64,000 nt of DNA from Hyperoplus lanceolatus (lineage: Eukaryota; Chordata; Actinopteri; Uranoscopiformes; Ammodytidae): positions 16,857,001 through 16,921,000 of the forward strand of contig CM049416.1 of NCBI GenBank assembly GCA_026929865.2, in the 5' to 3' direction. The position numbers were made by a program, and so were the translations under genes. Shown in pieces: positions 9,681 to 22,477 of this stretch (position 1 is the stretch's first letter; every line of letters begins with the position of its first letter). Under the pieces are notes generated by a model that saw only the letters and a program-made list of their open reading frames with translations, did no database searches and had not been told where the DNA came from.

Positions 9681-11760
9681 ATTTTTTCTAAGGGGTGTAC
9701 TCACTTTTGTTGCCAGCAGTTTAGACATTAATGGCTGTGTGTCGAGTTATTTTGAGGGGACAGGAAATTTACACTGTTATACAAGCTGTACACTGACTAC
9801 TTTACATTGTATCAAAGTGTCATTTATTCAGTGTTGTCCCATGGAAAGATATAAAGAAAAATGTGAAGAAATGTGAGGGGTGTACTCACTTTTGTGAGAT
9901 ACTGTATATAAGGAGCTCAGCAACAGCTGTGCTCATTATTTCTATAGGAAACCTACACAAAATCATTTAGTCCTTCATACTTCCTTCACATAGTGTTCTT
10001 TCTTCATAGGGAACCTCTGAAGCGCCATAAATGGAATTGATGTGCTGTACTTGCTGGATACTAATCAGCCCCATGGCTAAAGATTGCACTTAAATATATA
10101 CTTATTGTACCTGCCCCCTTTCATCAATCAGAGATTTTTCAAGCAATTGCCTCGCAGTCGCAGGTTCTCAAAATAACCACGTCTTTTCAATAAGAGGGAC
10201 AGCATAGGTGGACTGTGAAACTATATTAGAACACGTAGCCTATTACAAAGAGAGAAACTTTTTTTATTTCACTCATTATGCACTTTTGAGAATAAAGTTG
10301 CAACGTCAAGAATACATAAAAAATGTTGAGAATAAAGACGAATTACAAATGTCCAGAATAAACTTGTCAGGTCAAAAAAAATGCAGTAAAGTTGGAAAGA
10401 GTTCAGATTCACAACAAAAAAACAGAACACAATAACTGTATTGTAAAACCAGGTTCCAATAAATCATTATATCTGGAGTGCTTTGGACAAGGTGCACTAT
10501 AAAACAGACTTCAATCATACCATACGTTTGATGTGGGCCGTTGCGTTTCAGCAAAAGCCTTTTACGATTCGCTCATACTAACACAAGCACTTTATGTAGA
10601 AAGACTGATATCCCTTTATGGTGATTCATTCTTCAATATATTTCCTCAACACTGATCTAGTTAATCAGGGCCAGTATACTGTTGTATACTTTATTGCTTT
10701 TCCAACAATGTCTGGTCCCTTTCACCCTTCAGCTGGTTTTACAAGTTAATAAATGTTGGTATGTCACCTCAGCTTGCTATTTATGAGGAGGAGTGAGGAG
10801 CAAAAAGTCACCAGTAAATTCAGAAAACCAATTCAGGTCTGTCCCGGTCAACTAATCCGACGTTAAGTGGTTTGAATCGACCAGCCAGAATGCTGTGGAT
10901 AACATGAAACCTTTGAAATATACATTCGCTTAAAAACAAAAGTGTCAGAGTAAACACCTGGCTAGGAGTTTCTTAATTGAAACTTAAGCGGGCAAAGCTT
11001 TCCGAGCATTGGACAATCTGATTGCACTATTAGCTTCCACTTAGCCGAACAAAGGAATTACCAATATTTCCACTGACTGGGGGAAAGTGGAAAATCCCAA
11101 ACAACATTAACAGTTGGACGCGGTGAGGCTGAGATATCGACCTGTTTGTCGGACCAAACCCATCAAAGCTCAGGGCAGGAACCGTGTTGAAGTATCAGGT
11201 ACAAATGGAACAAGAAGGTATTCCTTCCCCCCCCCTACATTTTCTGGTAAAAGAGTAGGGTTTTAAATGCAATTCATTCAAGTGGTTTGAAATCGTAAAG
11301 ACTATTTTAATTTTCTGTGTTCAGCTGTCTTCTACTGCCACTGGTTCAGCTGCCCACAAAGAGTAACACACAACATTTATAACATAATAGTTTAACAATG
11401 TGCCTAAATCAAACAAATAATAAAGCAATGATTTGTATTTGAACTTCCCATAAGAGGAGCTTAGAATTCAGAATTACATTTGGCCATATTGCATGATTGA
11501 TTGCAATTCTTTAATTATGTTTGTTTCTTGTAAATAATGTGAATTTTAATGAGTTTCATTGTGCCCTCAGAATTTAGCACATTGCATGACTCAAAGATGC
11601 AATACCAGGTAATACTTATTAAAGAATGAACTATTCAAAAACTAAACTAAATGTCTGTATATGTTTGGTCCAATATGTGCTGTAGAAATGATACATGTTA
11701 TCACAATTAATTTCCCCTACAACTCTCCACTTTTCCTATGTAGATGTTTGTTTGCTGTTA

Positions 11761-12105
<345 letters not shown>

Positions 12106-12218
12106 TCAGAAATGGATTGCTGAGATTTGTGGATACTCGATATACATCTCAACTGTACACTGAAGGAAAGACAAAATGAGTTTGATGGTGTTGCTTTACA
12201 GAATTGAAATTCTAAGTA

Positions 12219-13083
12219 CACTCAACAAAAATATAAATGCAACACTTTTGTTTTTGCTCCTATTTTTCATGAGATGGACTTAAAGATCTAAAATTCATTC
12301 CAGATACACAATTGTACCATTTCTCTCAAACATTGTTCACAAATCTGTCTAAATGTGTAAGAGTGAGCACTTCTGCTTTGCTGAGATAATCCATCCCACC
12401 TCACAGGTGTGCCACATCAAGATGCTGATCTGACATCATGATCAGTGCACAGGTGTGCCTTAGACTGTCCACAATAAAAGGCCACCCTGAAATGTGCAGT
12501 TTTGTCTCACAGCAAAATGCCACAGATGCCACAAGCATTGAGGGAGCGTGCAATTGGCATACTGACAGCAGGAATGTCAACCAGATCTGTTGCTCGTGCA
12601 TTGAATGTTCATTTCTCCACCATAAGCCGTCTCCAGCAACTTCGCACAGCCATTTTAGAGGAGTGGACCAAAATTCCACAGGCCACAATTGACACTCTGA
12701 TAAACTCTATGCGAAGAAGATGTGTTGCACTGCATGAGGCAAATGGTGGTCACACCAGATACTGACTGGTTCTGAGTCCCCAGACCCCAATAAAGCAAAA
12801 AAATGCACATTTCAGAGTGGCCTTTTATTGTGGACAGTCTAAGGCACACCTGTGCACTAATCATGATGTCAGATCAGCATCTTGATGTGGCACACCTGTG
12901 AGGTGGGATGGATTATCTCAGCAAAGCAGAAGTGCTCACTATCACACATTTAGACAGATTTGTGAACAATGTTTGAGAGAAATGGTACAATTGTGTATCT
13001 GGAATGAATTTTAGATCTTTAAGTCCATCTCATGAAAAATGGGAGCAAAAACAGAAGTGTTGCGTTTATATTTTTGTTGAGTG
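12219..13083 (+). mobile_element. Non-autonomous Tc1-like element, copy 2 (complete, 865 bp)
   Basis: The element is bounded by TA at 12217-12218 and 13084-13085. It starts CACTCAACAAAAATATAAA and ends with its inverted form. The terminal inverted repeats are unusually long: about 280 bases each (12219-12497 and 12804-13083), leaving a centre of about 306 bases that is almost filled by the open frame 12517-12765. It shares its internal deletion point with copy 1 at the window start, so the deleted form itself was probably copied. Confidence 0.93.
12517..12765 (+). CDS. 82-codon frame: Tc1 transposase head fused to tail, catalytic core deleted (copy 2)
   Basis: The ATG at 12517 opens MPQMPQALRERAIGILTAGM, then the helix-turn-helix STRSVARALNVHFSTISRLQ, then jumps to QLRTAILEEWTKIPQAT and the tail INSMRRRCVALHEANGGH, ending TRY and TGA. 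There is no DDE core. It differs from copy 1 by a handful of residues, mostly just after the fusion point, and both frames are open. An in-frame TTG five codons upstream could extend it. A DNA-binding peptide that occupies the element ends is the possible function, by inference only; an unexpressed relic is equally possible. Confidence 0.7.
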   Translation: MPQMPQALRERAIGILTAGMSTRSVARALNVHFSTISRLQQLRTAILEEWTKIPQATIDTLINSMRRRCVALHEANGGHTRY

Positions 13084-13114
13084 TATTATTAAATGAAAGA
13101 TGGAGTTTTGGAGT

Positions 13115-13262
13115 TTGGAGAACGCTTGTTGACAAAATCACCTTTTCACCTGATAAAACCCAGGTGTTAATACACAGCCTAGGCTCTGTCAACTGGTAAA
13201 CATAGGGGGCACACTGTAACTAGCAAGATGCCCATTTACGAAGCCTAGGTTCAGTATTAACA
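13115..13262 (-). repeat. Hairpin small-element family copy
   Basis: GTTAATACACAGCCTAGGCT and the later GCCTAGGTTCAGTATTAAC form inverted arms about 60 bases apart. The flank AACGCTTGTTGACAAAAT is the reverse of sequence next to the copy at 58201-58300. Confidence 0.6.
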
Positions 13263-14236
13263 CTGGCTATGTTCATCGAACCAATTGCATTCAGTTAATT
13301 CCCTATACACATAATTTTTCTGTGCACGCTTCTGGTTCTCTACTTTTCTTCACTTCGTAAAGTAGCTTTTCTCCAGGTAGCACATTAGCTATGAGTCATT
13401 AGAACTCATTCGTGTCTTCCCTAAAGCCTCTTAATCTAAGCCGCTGCACCTGTCACAGCTTCCACAGGGTCACAGAGAAACGTTTCTTCAAGATGTCTGT
13501 CCAATGTTACCTGACAATCACACCTTATGTAAGAAGATGTTAATTGCCAATTCACATCTCTGTGTTGAATTTATTATTTCTCTGCTCGTATTTAATATGC
13601 AACAAAACTCTTGACCCACTGATGCTGACACAAAATGCCTGACTGATGTGGTGTGGAGTGACCTTATTGGACACCATGTCTTTTTTAGGGGAAATGATAG
13701 CATTATATGCATCCTCATTTTTGAACACTTTGACACATATTAAAAACAGGTATTTGGCATGTCCGGCTGTTCTTAAAGGGACGGAAATATTAGGCCTAAT
13801 ATGTGCTGCTGTCATATAGGGACTGATCATAGGCAGTGCCCTTCATAAATAACTACTGCAAAGAACATTCATACGGCTATTTTTCTGGCATTTATAACAT
13901 GCATATTATAGTTCCAGTCAAATAAAGGGCTAGATTTATAGGGAAACACACTCTAACTTGACTTTCTTGGGGGAGAATGTATTGAAGATCTGAACAGATG
14001 TGTACATAGCTGGACCTTTTTGTATGGCATAAGAGATATCTAAATTAAAGTTAATGGGCTCAAGTCAGAGTTTATGATGATAAAACACTTTCTGAAGAAG
14101 AAATCACTTCCCATACACAACAATGGGGGTCTTGCTAACTCACTGAGGTTTAACTATAGCAGTGGGATTACTGGAGCCTCCAGAGCAGCTTGCCTGTTGC
14201 AGTAAAAATGTTTTTTATATGCATTGTATGTCCTTA

Positions 14237-14440
<204 letters not shown>

Positions 14441-15336
14441 TTAAATTAAATCCGATTTTGTTGAAGCTAATTTTTTTTTTTCAGTGTCTAGCTATGACAA
14501 AATACCACATGAATACATACAGCAATGTCTAATTTTTATTTGAGAAGGTTTTGGGTATTTTATAAATTATAAGTGATGTCCGGCTTTCTTTTTTCTTTTA
14601 TTTTCAATCAGATGGGTTTAAGGTGGGTAGCTGAGTTTTTGAGTCTGCATCTCCTCATTATTATTTTTTTCGTTTTTTTTTTCAAACTTTGGATTGATGC
14701 CATTTATCGAATATTATGGAGAAATCTTTGATTTTAAGTCAAACTTATAGGGGCTTTAATTAATTTAATGAACAGAAGCTATAGCATATATGATGCGGAG
14801 GAAGCATGCAGATTGATATGCATCATGAAAAGTCTGCTAGTATATGTGTTTTATATGCACAAAATCAGATATGATGAAGGCTAAAGACTGAATTACTTAA
14901 AAATGTAGATAGCACATACAGAGAATGTTCCAAGCCATATCAATATACAAATATAATATCTCAATTAATATTATCTCTTTATGTCCAGATGAATTTGATG
15001 AACAGATAATATTACCTAATCCTGCACTCTGTTTGTATTAATAGCACTCCGTGTGATCTTTTCCCTTATCGTATAAAATCATTTTATAAAACTCTCCTCC
15101 AACACTGATAGACCAAACTTTTCTAATTAAAGATGCCCTCACAGATAACTGAAAAGAGCTGCTACGCCAAATCAATATTCATCATTTATATCTCAGATAG
15201 TCTAGTACCGAAAGAGATCTAGATGCTGCAACCTCCCTAAATGCGGTTATTACCTTCTTTAATCAAAATCAGTAATGGGTCTTGCCCGGCTGACGTGTTC
15301 ATATTACATCAACTATTTCCCGGACTACTGTGTGTC

Positions 15337-15370
<34 letters not shown>
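15337..15370. repeat. (TG)n microsatellite
   Basis: A 34-base TG tract; no other feature is associated. Confidence 0.95.
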
Positions 15371-15371
<1 letters not shown>

Positions 15372-17454
15372 CATACCCTGTAAATCACCTAATTTCTCTC
15401 ACATAAACACTTTTATGTTGTTTCCCTTGTTGTTTATCTTTTTCCGCCCACAATGCAACAGCAGCCCATCCAGGCCAGTCATTAATCAGAATTTAGTTAG
15501 GCCATTTACATAATTTCACAGGCACAATGAGCCGTCGTGGCATTATAAGTACAATTTTGGCTGATGTAGGGATCATTACACAAAATATGATATGAATAAT
15601 AAATACCTATATTGTTTAAATGTGACAGTTATGCCTTTCTAACTAAATAGTTTGACAATTTGGAAAATACAGTTATCCGTTTTCTTGCTGGCAGATATGG
15701 GAGTAAATCAACACCACTCTCATGGCAGCACTTTTTCAAGTATTCGATTAGTTTAGCTTAGCATAGCTGGAATCAGTAGGTAACACCTCTGTCTGAAGTT
15801 AAAACATTCAAACCATCATCACCCATCACCTCTAAAGTTAACTAATTAACACATTGTTGCTTGTTTATTTAATCAACTAACAAAGAATAGCAAGATACTG
15901 TATATAGTGTAAGCTAATTCCCTGCTAGCTCCAGTTGTATTGTGCTAAGTGCTAATAAGTGAGATCAATGTCAGATCTTTAGCAGCTGTTATATAGCATT
16001 TTTCAAAGAAGCAAAAAATACACTTGCATTGAGTTAGCAAAGCGAACCTCCATCAACACTAACATACGTATTGCATTTGGAAAATTTTACTTTGACAAGC
16101 CTTCATGTACTTACAAGAGAACAAAACCATTACTCGTTCCCAGAGTAAATGCCAAAACCCTCAGGGGAAAGTGTAACTCAGGTATTTCTAAATCCATGGT
16201 GCCTTTCATGAAATGCTTCTGAGAAATCTTTGAAAGTGAAGTGATGCTATAGCAAAATTATAATTTAAGAGAGTTGCGTATATTTGAAACATGTAAAGTT
16301 ACAACCAATGTAAAAATACAGATGTGCTGTAAACTTTGGAATTATTTTAGTACCGAGTTGAAATTGCGTTGCGCTCAGCTGATTTTCAAAAAAGCCTTAA
16401 AATGTAAAATAATGAAGGGTTACGATGGAAAATTATGTTGGATACTGTGGATATTCTGGGTTATCTTGTTAGAGACAGGCACACATTGTTGAATATTTTC
16501 CTTATACTGAATGGGCAAAAAAAAAAAGGATTCATTCATTAATGTTGGTGCTTGGGGATATCCATTCACACCCCTGTGAGAAAGGAAACCCAGACGTAAG
16601 AACTGGGAATAAGGCTCTTATCCTCTTCAGCTTTCTCTTAACAAGTATAATACCGGGCAGAAGAATTGTGAAATAACCTATTTTTGTCCAAGAGGGTTGT
16701 TATTTGTTTTTCTGAAAGCTTTCTTGCGCCACACCATCTAAGATCAAGCTCATGCAGTCAGGGACATAATTCTCTTAGAATCACGAAAAATTATTTTCTC
16801 TACTTAACATTAGTAAACTAATGTCAAACAGAGCAGCTTTGGGATGTATGGCTAATATGGGCTTTCTGCGGTCCCTGGCCCTTAAAGCAGGTCATTGGTA
16901 GATTGGACACCCTTTAAACATATCCATTCACAAGAAGTAGATACTTAGTTTGATTTTTCACTGTTTATTGTAATTAGTCGTCATCACTGTACCCGTTATA
17001 TGAACTCAAATATTCTAGGTATTTTTTTTAACAAATGTACTCATTCTATAAAAAAACACATCCCAGGTAGATGATAATATATCAGATCAATTTTACTAAC
17101 TTTAACGTTATATTGCCTAACTTCTGTCGCCCCCATGAGGAATTCTGAGTAACTGCAACAACAGTGTCATCGCATCTACATGAGCAAAGCCTTGAGTGAT
17201 CTAGCATGGATTATACCTTCTGCTGTACAGGTTTTTCTTAGCGATAGAATCAACAACTGAAACATTTCATAGACCCTTCTTCGGATTTTTCTAAGCTCCT
17301 GCACCAACGTCAGGGCAGCCCCCTGACACCCACCAGTTTGTAAATGCTGCCAAACTGAGAAATACAGAGATAGTTTTGTGGAGCATTTAGGCTTATTACA
17401 TTTTGTGTCAACAGGTTTGGCAATGGCTTTCATGTAACCAACATTCCTTTATAT

Positions 17455-18096
17455 CTCTCTGAAGTCTCTGAATATAAGTACCTTGGTATCTGGCTAGATG
17501 AAAAACTCTCTTTTACATTTCACATAAAAAATCTTGTCTGTCGTCTGCGACAAAAGATTGGATATTTTTATAGGAATAAAGCTACCTTCCCGTTGTTTAG
17601 TAAGAAAAGGATTATTGAGGCAGTTTTTATGTCTGTCCTTGATTACGGTGATGTGGTTTATCGGCATGCATCTCGTTCATGCCTTAAACTCCTTGACTCT
17701 GTATTTCACTCTGCTTTGAGATTCATTACAGGAGATGCTTATGATACACACCATTGTGTTTTATATGAAAAGGTTGGGTGGTCCTCCCTTAAGGAGAGAC
17801 GTGATGCACATTGGCATATTTTTATATATAAAGCTCTGACTGGAAAGCTACCACTCTATCTGACAGAAATGCTGCTTATTTCAGATGGGCTTTATCAAAC
17901 CCGCTCAACTGACATGATCATGTTATATGTCCCCTATGTCCGGTCTGAGCTTGGTAAAACCGCTTTTAGCTATAGTGCCCCTGACTCCTGGAACAGCCTA
18001 CAACATACAATTAAAATAAATACACTCATATCTGTTAACCAATTTAAAAGTATTATTTTGAATCAACCCCTCCACACTTGTAACTGTTTTAATTAG
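17455..18096 (+). pseudogene. LINE ORF2 C-terminal fragment
   Basis: One frame is open from the truncation point to TAG at 18094-18096, about 213 residues. It includes KYLGIWLDEKLSFTFHIKNL, FSKKRIIEAVFMSVLDYGDV, ALRFITGDAYDTHHCVLYEK and VGWSSLKERRDAHWHIFIYK, then ELGKTAFSYSAPDSWNSLQ. These are the region after the polymerase active site in fish L2/CR1-like elements. The YxDD active-site part, the endonuclease and ORF1 are all missing, so it is not functional. It keeps no stop within the fragment, which suggests a fairly recent insertion. Confidence 0.85.
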
Positions 18097-18146
18097 GCTA
18101 TTATTTATTTCATTCAATTGATCTGAATGTTTTAAATTGTTGTTGT

Positions 18147-18148
<2 letters not shown>

Positions 18149-18180
<32 letters not shown>
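18149..18180. repeat. (TG)n microsatellite inside LINE 3' UTR
   Basis: A 32-base GT tract lies between the ORF2 stop and the LINE tail. Confidence 0.95.
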
Positions 18181-18183
<3 letters not shown>

Positions 18184-19708
18184 CTTGTTATGTATTCTCA
18201 TTGTATATTGTGTATCTGTACTCGACGTCATTGTAAAAGAGGGTCACCCCTCAATTGGTTAAATAAAGGTTACAAACAAACAAACAATATAAAAAAGTTA
18301 CACACTGTAGTTTTAATGCAATGGTCTAATTTCATGTTGTATTCAGTTCAGTCATATTAAAAACCCATGAGTGAAGGTCCCCGTTTAGTTTTTCTCCTTC
18401 GTGACTCTCTGGCAACCATTTCTCTTAAAACAATAATTTCAAACAGAACCCACGCCCAACCCAATCTAGTGAAACCATTTGGGACTGTTGTTTATAATGT
18501 ACGCAGCTGCACGGCCCTTCTGTAAATTTGCTGTAAGCACATGTTTAATCAAGGCAGCAGCTTTTAAAGATATTGACACACTGGGTTTGACTAGTCTAGA
18601 TTTTGTGTGCATCACTTTCTCACTGCACAGCCAAAGTTATCCTTGTCGTTACATCTACATACTGCCAGGAATTTGAACTCGGGTAAGTATGTATTTTGCT
18701 TGAAGAAATAAAGGAGAAAAAAGCAGTCGGCTGACAAATGTGACAATTCAGACCACCTCCCTTTGCACAGAGCTTGCTTCAGAGAAATACATACCGGAGA
18801 GAGAGGGAGAGAGGGAGAGAGAGAGAAAGAGAGGGGGGCAGTCTGGAATGAAAACACTGAGAGAGTAATGTTAATCATCGATACATACAGTCGGCCCGCA
18901 GCAACAACCAGCATCCAAAATGTCTCCAAAATACTGAATATATAAATCATCAGTAAAAGTCATCTCAGCAATTTACTTTCCCTTCAATAATTGTTTCATC
19001 TTATACAGAGGCTTATCTGACGCTTCACAAAACAAACGTTAAAAAGATTATTCCATCTCATTTAATCATATTCTAGCCTCTGTTTTATTCGACTTCATGT
19101 TATTCAGGGCCCATTTTGTACTTGTCTTGAACCTTTAGGCAGAATGCTAAATAGAGAAGTTTTCTCTAAGGGGGACCTGAGCGCCCGCTGACATGTCACT
19201 CCGCCTGACATTCCTGGTGCTCCCTAGGGCTATCAAGAGGGAGTTTTTTATCACTTTCAAAATGGAGGAAAAGATGTTGGAATATATCTGTCCATCATTC
19301 AAGTGAAGTCCCTATAGTTACTGTCAATCCGCCCAGTGCCCAAGGAAGTGTCAGTACTGACCCGCCAACGCAGCATCTTACAATTTTTCGCTGGGGAGGC
19401 GAAAAAACTTGTGCAAAGTAGGAATTTGACTGTACTAACCTTTACAAAAGCCTGACATTATTCCAGCCTGTTTTGATTTGAGCCCTGTTAGAGCCCGAAA
19501 TGTAACAACGACCCGAAATGTAAGAAAATTAAATAGATGGTCGATAATGTAACAAAATGCAGGGCCTAAAAAGTAATAACTTTTGCCCATAACTTAACAC
19601 CTTACTTAATTATGGAACACGCAGAATACTGTTCTCCTAATGGTTTAATAATATAAAGAGGGGGAGGGGTTGTGTATGATCACTTTGAGCCTTGAATTAC
19701 ATTAAAAC

Positions 19709-20500
19709 TAGGGCCCGACCGATATTGATTTTGGTGTGCCGATGCCGATTATTTTCAGAGAAAAATTACGATTACGATTAAATCGGCCGATAAAAAAAAA
19801 TCCCAAAATATATATCGAAAAAATTTTACTTTTTTTTTACCCTTAAATATATATATACTTTTTACTGTTGAAAATATGTACAGGAACTTTTTCTTTATTG
19901 CAATCCGTCTATTATATATATATATATATTGTCTAAATTCAGACATTATGCATTTTATCTTACTGCACCCAACACTCTGGAACTCCCTCTCCCCCAAACA
20001 TCAGCATCTCAGACTCAATAAACTCATTCAAAAGTCAACTCAAAACTCACCTCTTTAAGGAAGCATAATGACACCTGACTCCAATTCAAACCTTATTTTA
20101 ATTTTTTCTGTATTTAGTTTTCTTTTTCTACATGTATGATTCTCTATGATGTAAAGTGTCTTTGAATGACCTCCAAAAAAGCACCATATAAATTATATCA
20201 ATTATTATTATTATTAACTGTCAAGCGATGACCAATGCCTCTGCTATTGGTTGCAGGGGGAACTGCCAAGCGTAAATTAATCCAATGTATTACAACACAC
20301 CTGCTGCTGTAAATAGGCTATAGCATTAATGCTATTCGTTTAGGCTACCTCCAGGCCAGCAATACATTTCACACATGATTGCTTAAAAAAAATAAAAAAA
20401 ATAAATAAAAAATCGGAAAAAAACGACCGATGCCGATAATTCCGAAATATGCAAAAATCGGCCGATATAATCGGCCGGCCGATATATCGGTCGGGTCCTA
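19709..20500. mobile_element. Non-autonomous hAT-like element
   Basis: The ends TAGGGCCCGACCGATAT and the inverted ATATCGGTCGGGTCCTA are flanked by ATTAAAAC (19701-19708) and ATTAAAGC (20501-20508), an 8-bp target duplication with one mismatch. TAGGG-type ends and an 8-bp duplication fit the hAT superfamily. Repeated CCGAT/ATCGG motifs cluster near both ends, as subterminal transposase-binding repeats often do. No transposase frame is present. Confidence 0.85.
19945..20217 (+). mobile_element. LINE 3' end nested in the hAT-like element
   Basis: The coding trace PTLWNSLSPKHQHLRLNKLI resembles the extreme C-terminus of L2-like ORF2. It is followed by a UTR containing TAAAGTGTCTTTGAATGACC and CACCATATAAATTATATC, then an ATT repeat tail. 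Confidence 0.6.
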
Positions 20501-21921
20501 ATTAAAGCCAATGAAGGAGTGATTGATACACTCTAAATTACAGCATTTTAGTACATAAATGATTGACTCACTCAATAATGTAACATAATTATTACAGTAT
20601 TAGGAGAAAGATATTTTTCCCGCTCCATAATGTAATAAGTTGTTTGCATTATAGGCAAAAAGTTTTGTTTGTGCTCAGCATTTTGTCAAATTATCGACCA
20701 GTTATTACATTTCGGGCTATTAGAGGCCGAGCTATTACTAAAGAATGTAGAGCTTTTACAATGCATAGTGACTGCCAAAAATGTGGCTGATGGACGTCTT
20801 GGTAGATTGGCTTTTAACTAAGGCAAACATTTCTCATTGATAGCGCTTCCTGTAAAGCTCGACGAGTGATGGGGAAAGGACCACATGTCATTGATAAATT
20901 GACACAATTGAGTCAAGGAAAGGGATTCTTGTCAGAGGCGTTCTGTTTTTGGCTCTTCAAGATGATTGAATTCAATTTTAAGACTGAAGTCTTTGCCAAG
21001 ACCTGTGCCATTTCAAACGCTGCCTTTCATTTTGTTTAACCTCTTAAACTCTAGCGTCCCCCAATTGGGGGACTTAGTGATCACTCTCGCAGCAAAAGGC
21101 ATACAACACTTCCATAACAATGTCGAAATAGTCATACTGCACATCAAATTAAACATGAGAAACTCAGCTACAAGCACATATAAGTCATTTTTACACACAC
21201 CAAACACAACTCAAACACCAAGTATATTAATGATCAAATATCAAAATCCGAATAGCGTCAGAAAGTCAACCCTCTCTCCACATTTCCATTGCTACCGCTC
21301 CGATACTTCATTGTATACACACAAATATCATCTCAAATGAAAGCTAAGATCATGACGAGTTCAACAGTACCACTGTCATGTCCCTACGATAAAAACTCAG
21401 TGAATTAGCGGCCAAAGAATACAAAGGTAAACAATCACTTACTTACAGCAACCAACATAAATTCACTCTTACCTTTGAGATATTTTGATGAAAAGTTGTA
21501 CTTTAGAGCAAAAAACTCCTGCTATAGTAAATCCAACATGTCCCCTTTCGTTTCCAACCATTTCCAAGTGAATCTGTCTTTTTTTTTTACTTTCAAGGAG
21601 TTTCGTTGGCTCAGCATGCATCGGAGAAGGTTTCCCGGGGGTACCATTTTGCTTTCTTACTGCTAGCCAATCATGTGTCTGGCACACATTTCGATACCTC
21701 CCCTAAAATCTATTGGCTCTTACGGTTAAAACAAGGTGTCAATCATCCAAAACGACCAATCACTGGCTGAGTTATTCGTCTGCGTAACCTTCTTAGGCTA
21801 CATGCAGCAGTAGCCATCTTTACGCAGAGTGCGCAGAGCGCACGGTGTGAGACGGTTTCTGAGCAGTTCTGAGGAGTTTTGAGATAGTTTTTCGTTGTTT
21901 TTTGGTCATTTATTATCAAAA

Positions 21922-22080
21922 ATGGCAGAACATCGCCGAACCAAGTGCAGTATGGATAAGTTGATCGAAATGATAACTGCTGACAATGCTGAAGCTGGAC
22001 GAACTTTCTGCACGGGACTCCAGCTCAGACGACAGAGACCTCGGCAGCAACAGTGACTACATGGCACCATTAGAAAGGTA
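21922..22080 (+). pseudogene. piggyBac-like transposase N-terminal exon remnant
   Basis: The ATG at 21922 opens MAEHRRTKCSMDKLIEMITA and hits a stop after about 44 codons. A shift of frame near the CACGGGACTCC stretch gives SSSDDRDLGSNSDYMAPLER, the acidic Ser/Asp-rich region usual near the start of piggyBac-like transposases. A GTACAA donor follows at about 22079 and a GTTGCAG acceptor near 22477 would join to SDDEQLHLPR. So it is a spliced, frameshifted remnant. The identification rests on style and context, not on catalytic motifs. Confidence 0.5.
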
Positions 22081-22164
22081 CAATTCAATTCATTAGTTAC
22101 TAGAGAGACATCTCAAAGAGATGTTCATATATAATGTATATAATATCAGTTTTATGCTAGATAA

Positions 22165-22165
<1 letters not shown>

Positions 22166-22227
<62 letters not shown>
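22166..22227. repeat. (TG)n microsatellite
   Basis: 62 bases of TG are followed by GAGAGA and GGGA-rich sequence. The tract lies in the presumed intron of the piggyBac-like remnant. Confidence 0.97.
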
Positions 22228-22241
<14 letters not shown>

Positions 22242-22477
22242 TGTGTGGGGGTGTGGGAGGGGGAGGGAGGGAGGGAGTGTTTTTTTATGTTATGTTTACT
22301 TCCAAGATTATTATTATCACATGTCTATTGCTTTTGTGAATGCATGTATTGTGTGTGTGTTTTACTTCCAAGATTGTTATTATCACACATCTATTGTGAT
22401 AGCTTTTGTGAATGTTTTACACTTTCAAAATAAGGCCACTAAATAATATTTGTTTCCTTCCACAATTGGTGTTGCAG

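Larger units (their letters stand above)
8265..9904. mobile_element. Palindromic Tc1-like element (two 3' halves in inverted orientation)
   Basis: The ends CAGTATCTCACAAAAGTGAG and its reverse complement are flanked by TA on both sides (8263-8264, 9905-9906). The inverted identity extends far beyond normal terminal repeats: 8265-8832 matches the reverse complement of 9336-9904 over about 568 bases, including the transposase C-terminal coding region. The 503-base centre (8833-9335) carries the middle of the transposase on the minus strand only. The original 5' end, and the codons for the first DNA-binding helices, are missing. The element thus has two 3' ends and no 5' end. Confidence 0.9.
17455..18286 (+). 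mobile_element. 5'-truncated LINE (L2/CR1-like) 3' end
   Basis: It carries the reverse-transcriptase C-terminal coding region followed by a (TG)n tract and a tail, TTAAATAAAGGTTACAAACAA with repeated CAAA, typical of target-primed LINE insertions. 5' truncation is the usual outcome of that mechanism. Clade assignment by eye is tentative. Confidence 0.8.
17101..18315 (+). mobile_element. Small 'GCGTAACTT' terminal-repeat element split by a LINE insertion
   Basis: The left part (17101-17454) follows the full copy at 26728-27107 from TTTAAC.. through CCAACATTCCTTTATAT. The right part (18287-18315) resumes with ATATAAAAAAGTTACACACTG. Between them sits a LINE 3' fragment. ATAT at both junctions could be a very short target duplication. 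Confidence 0.85.
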
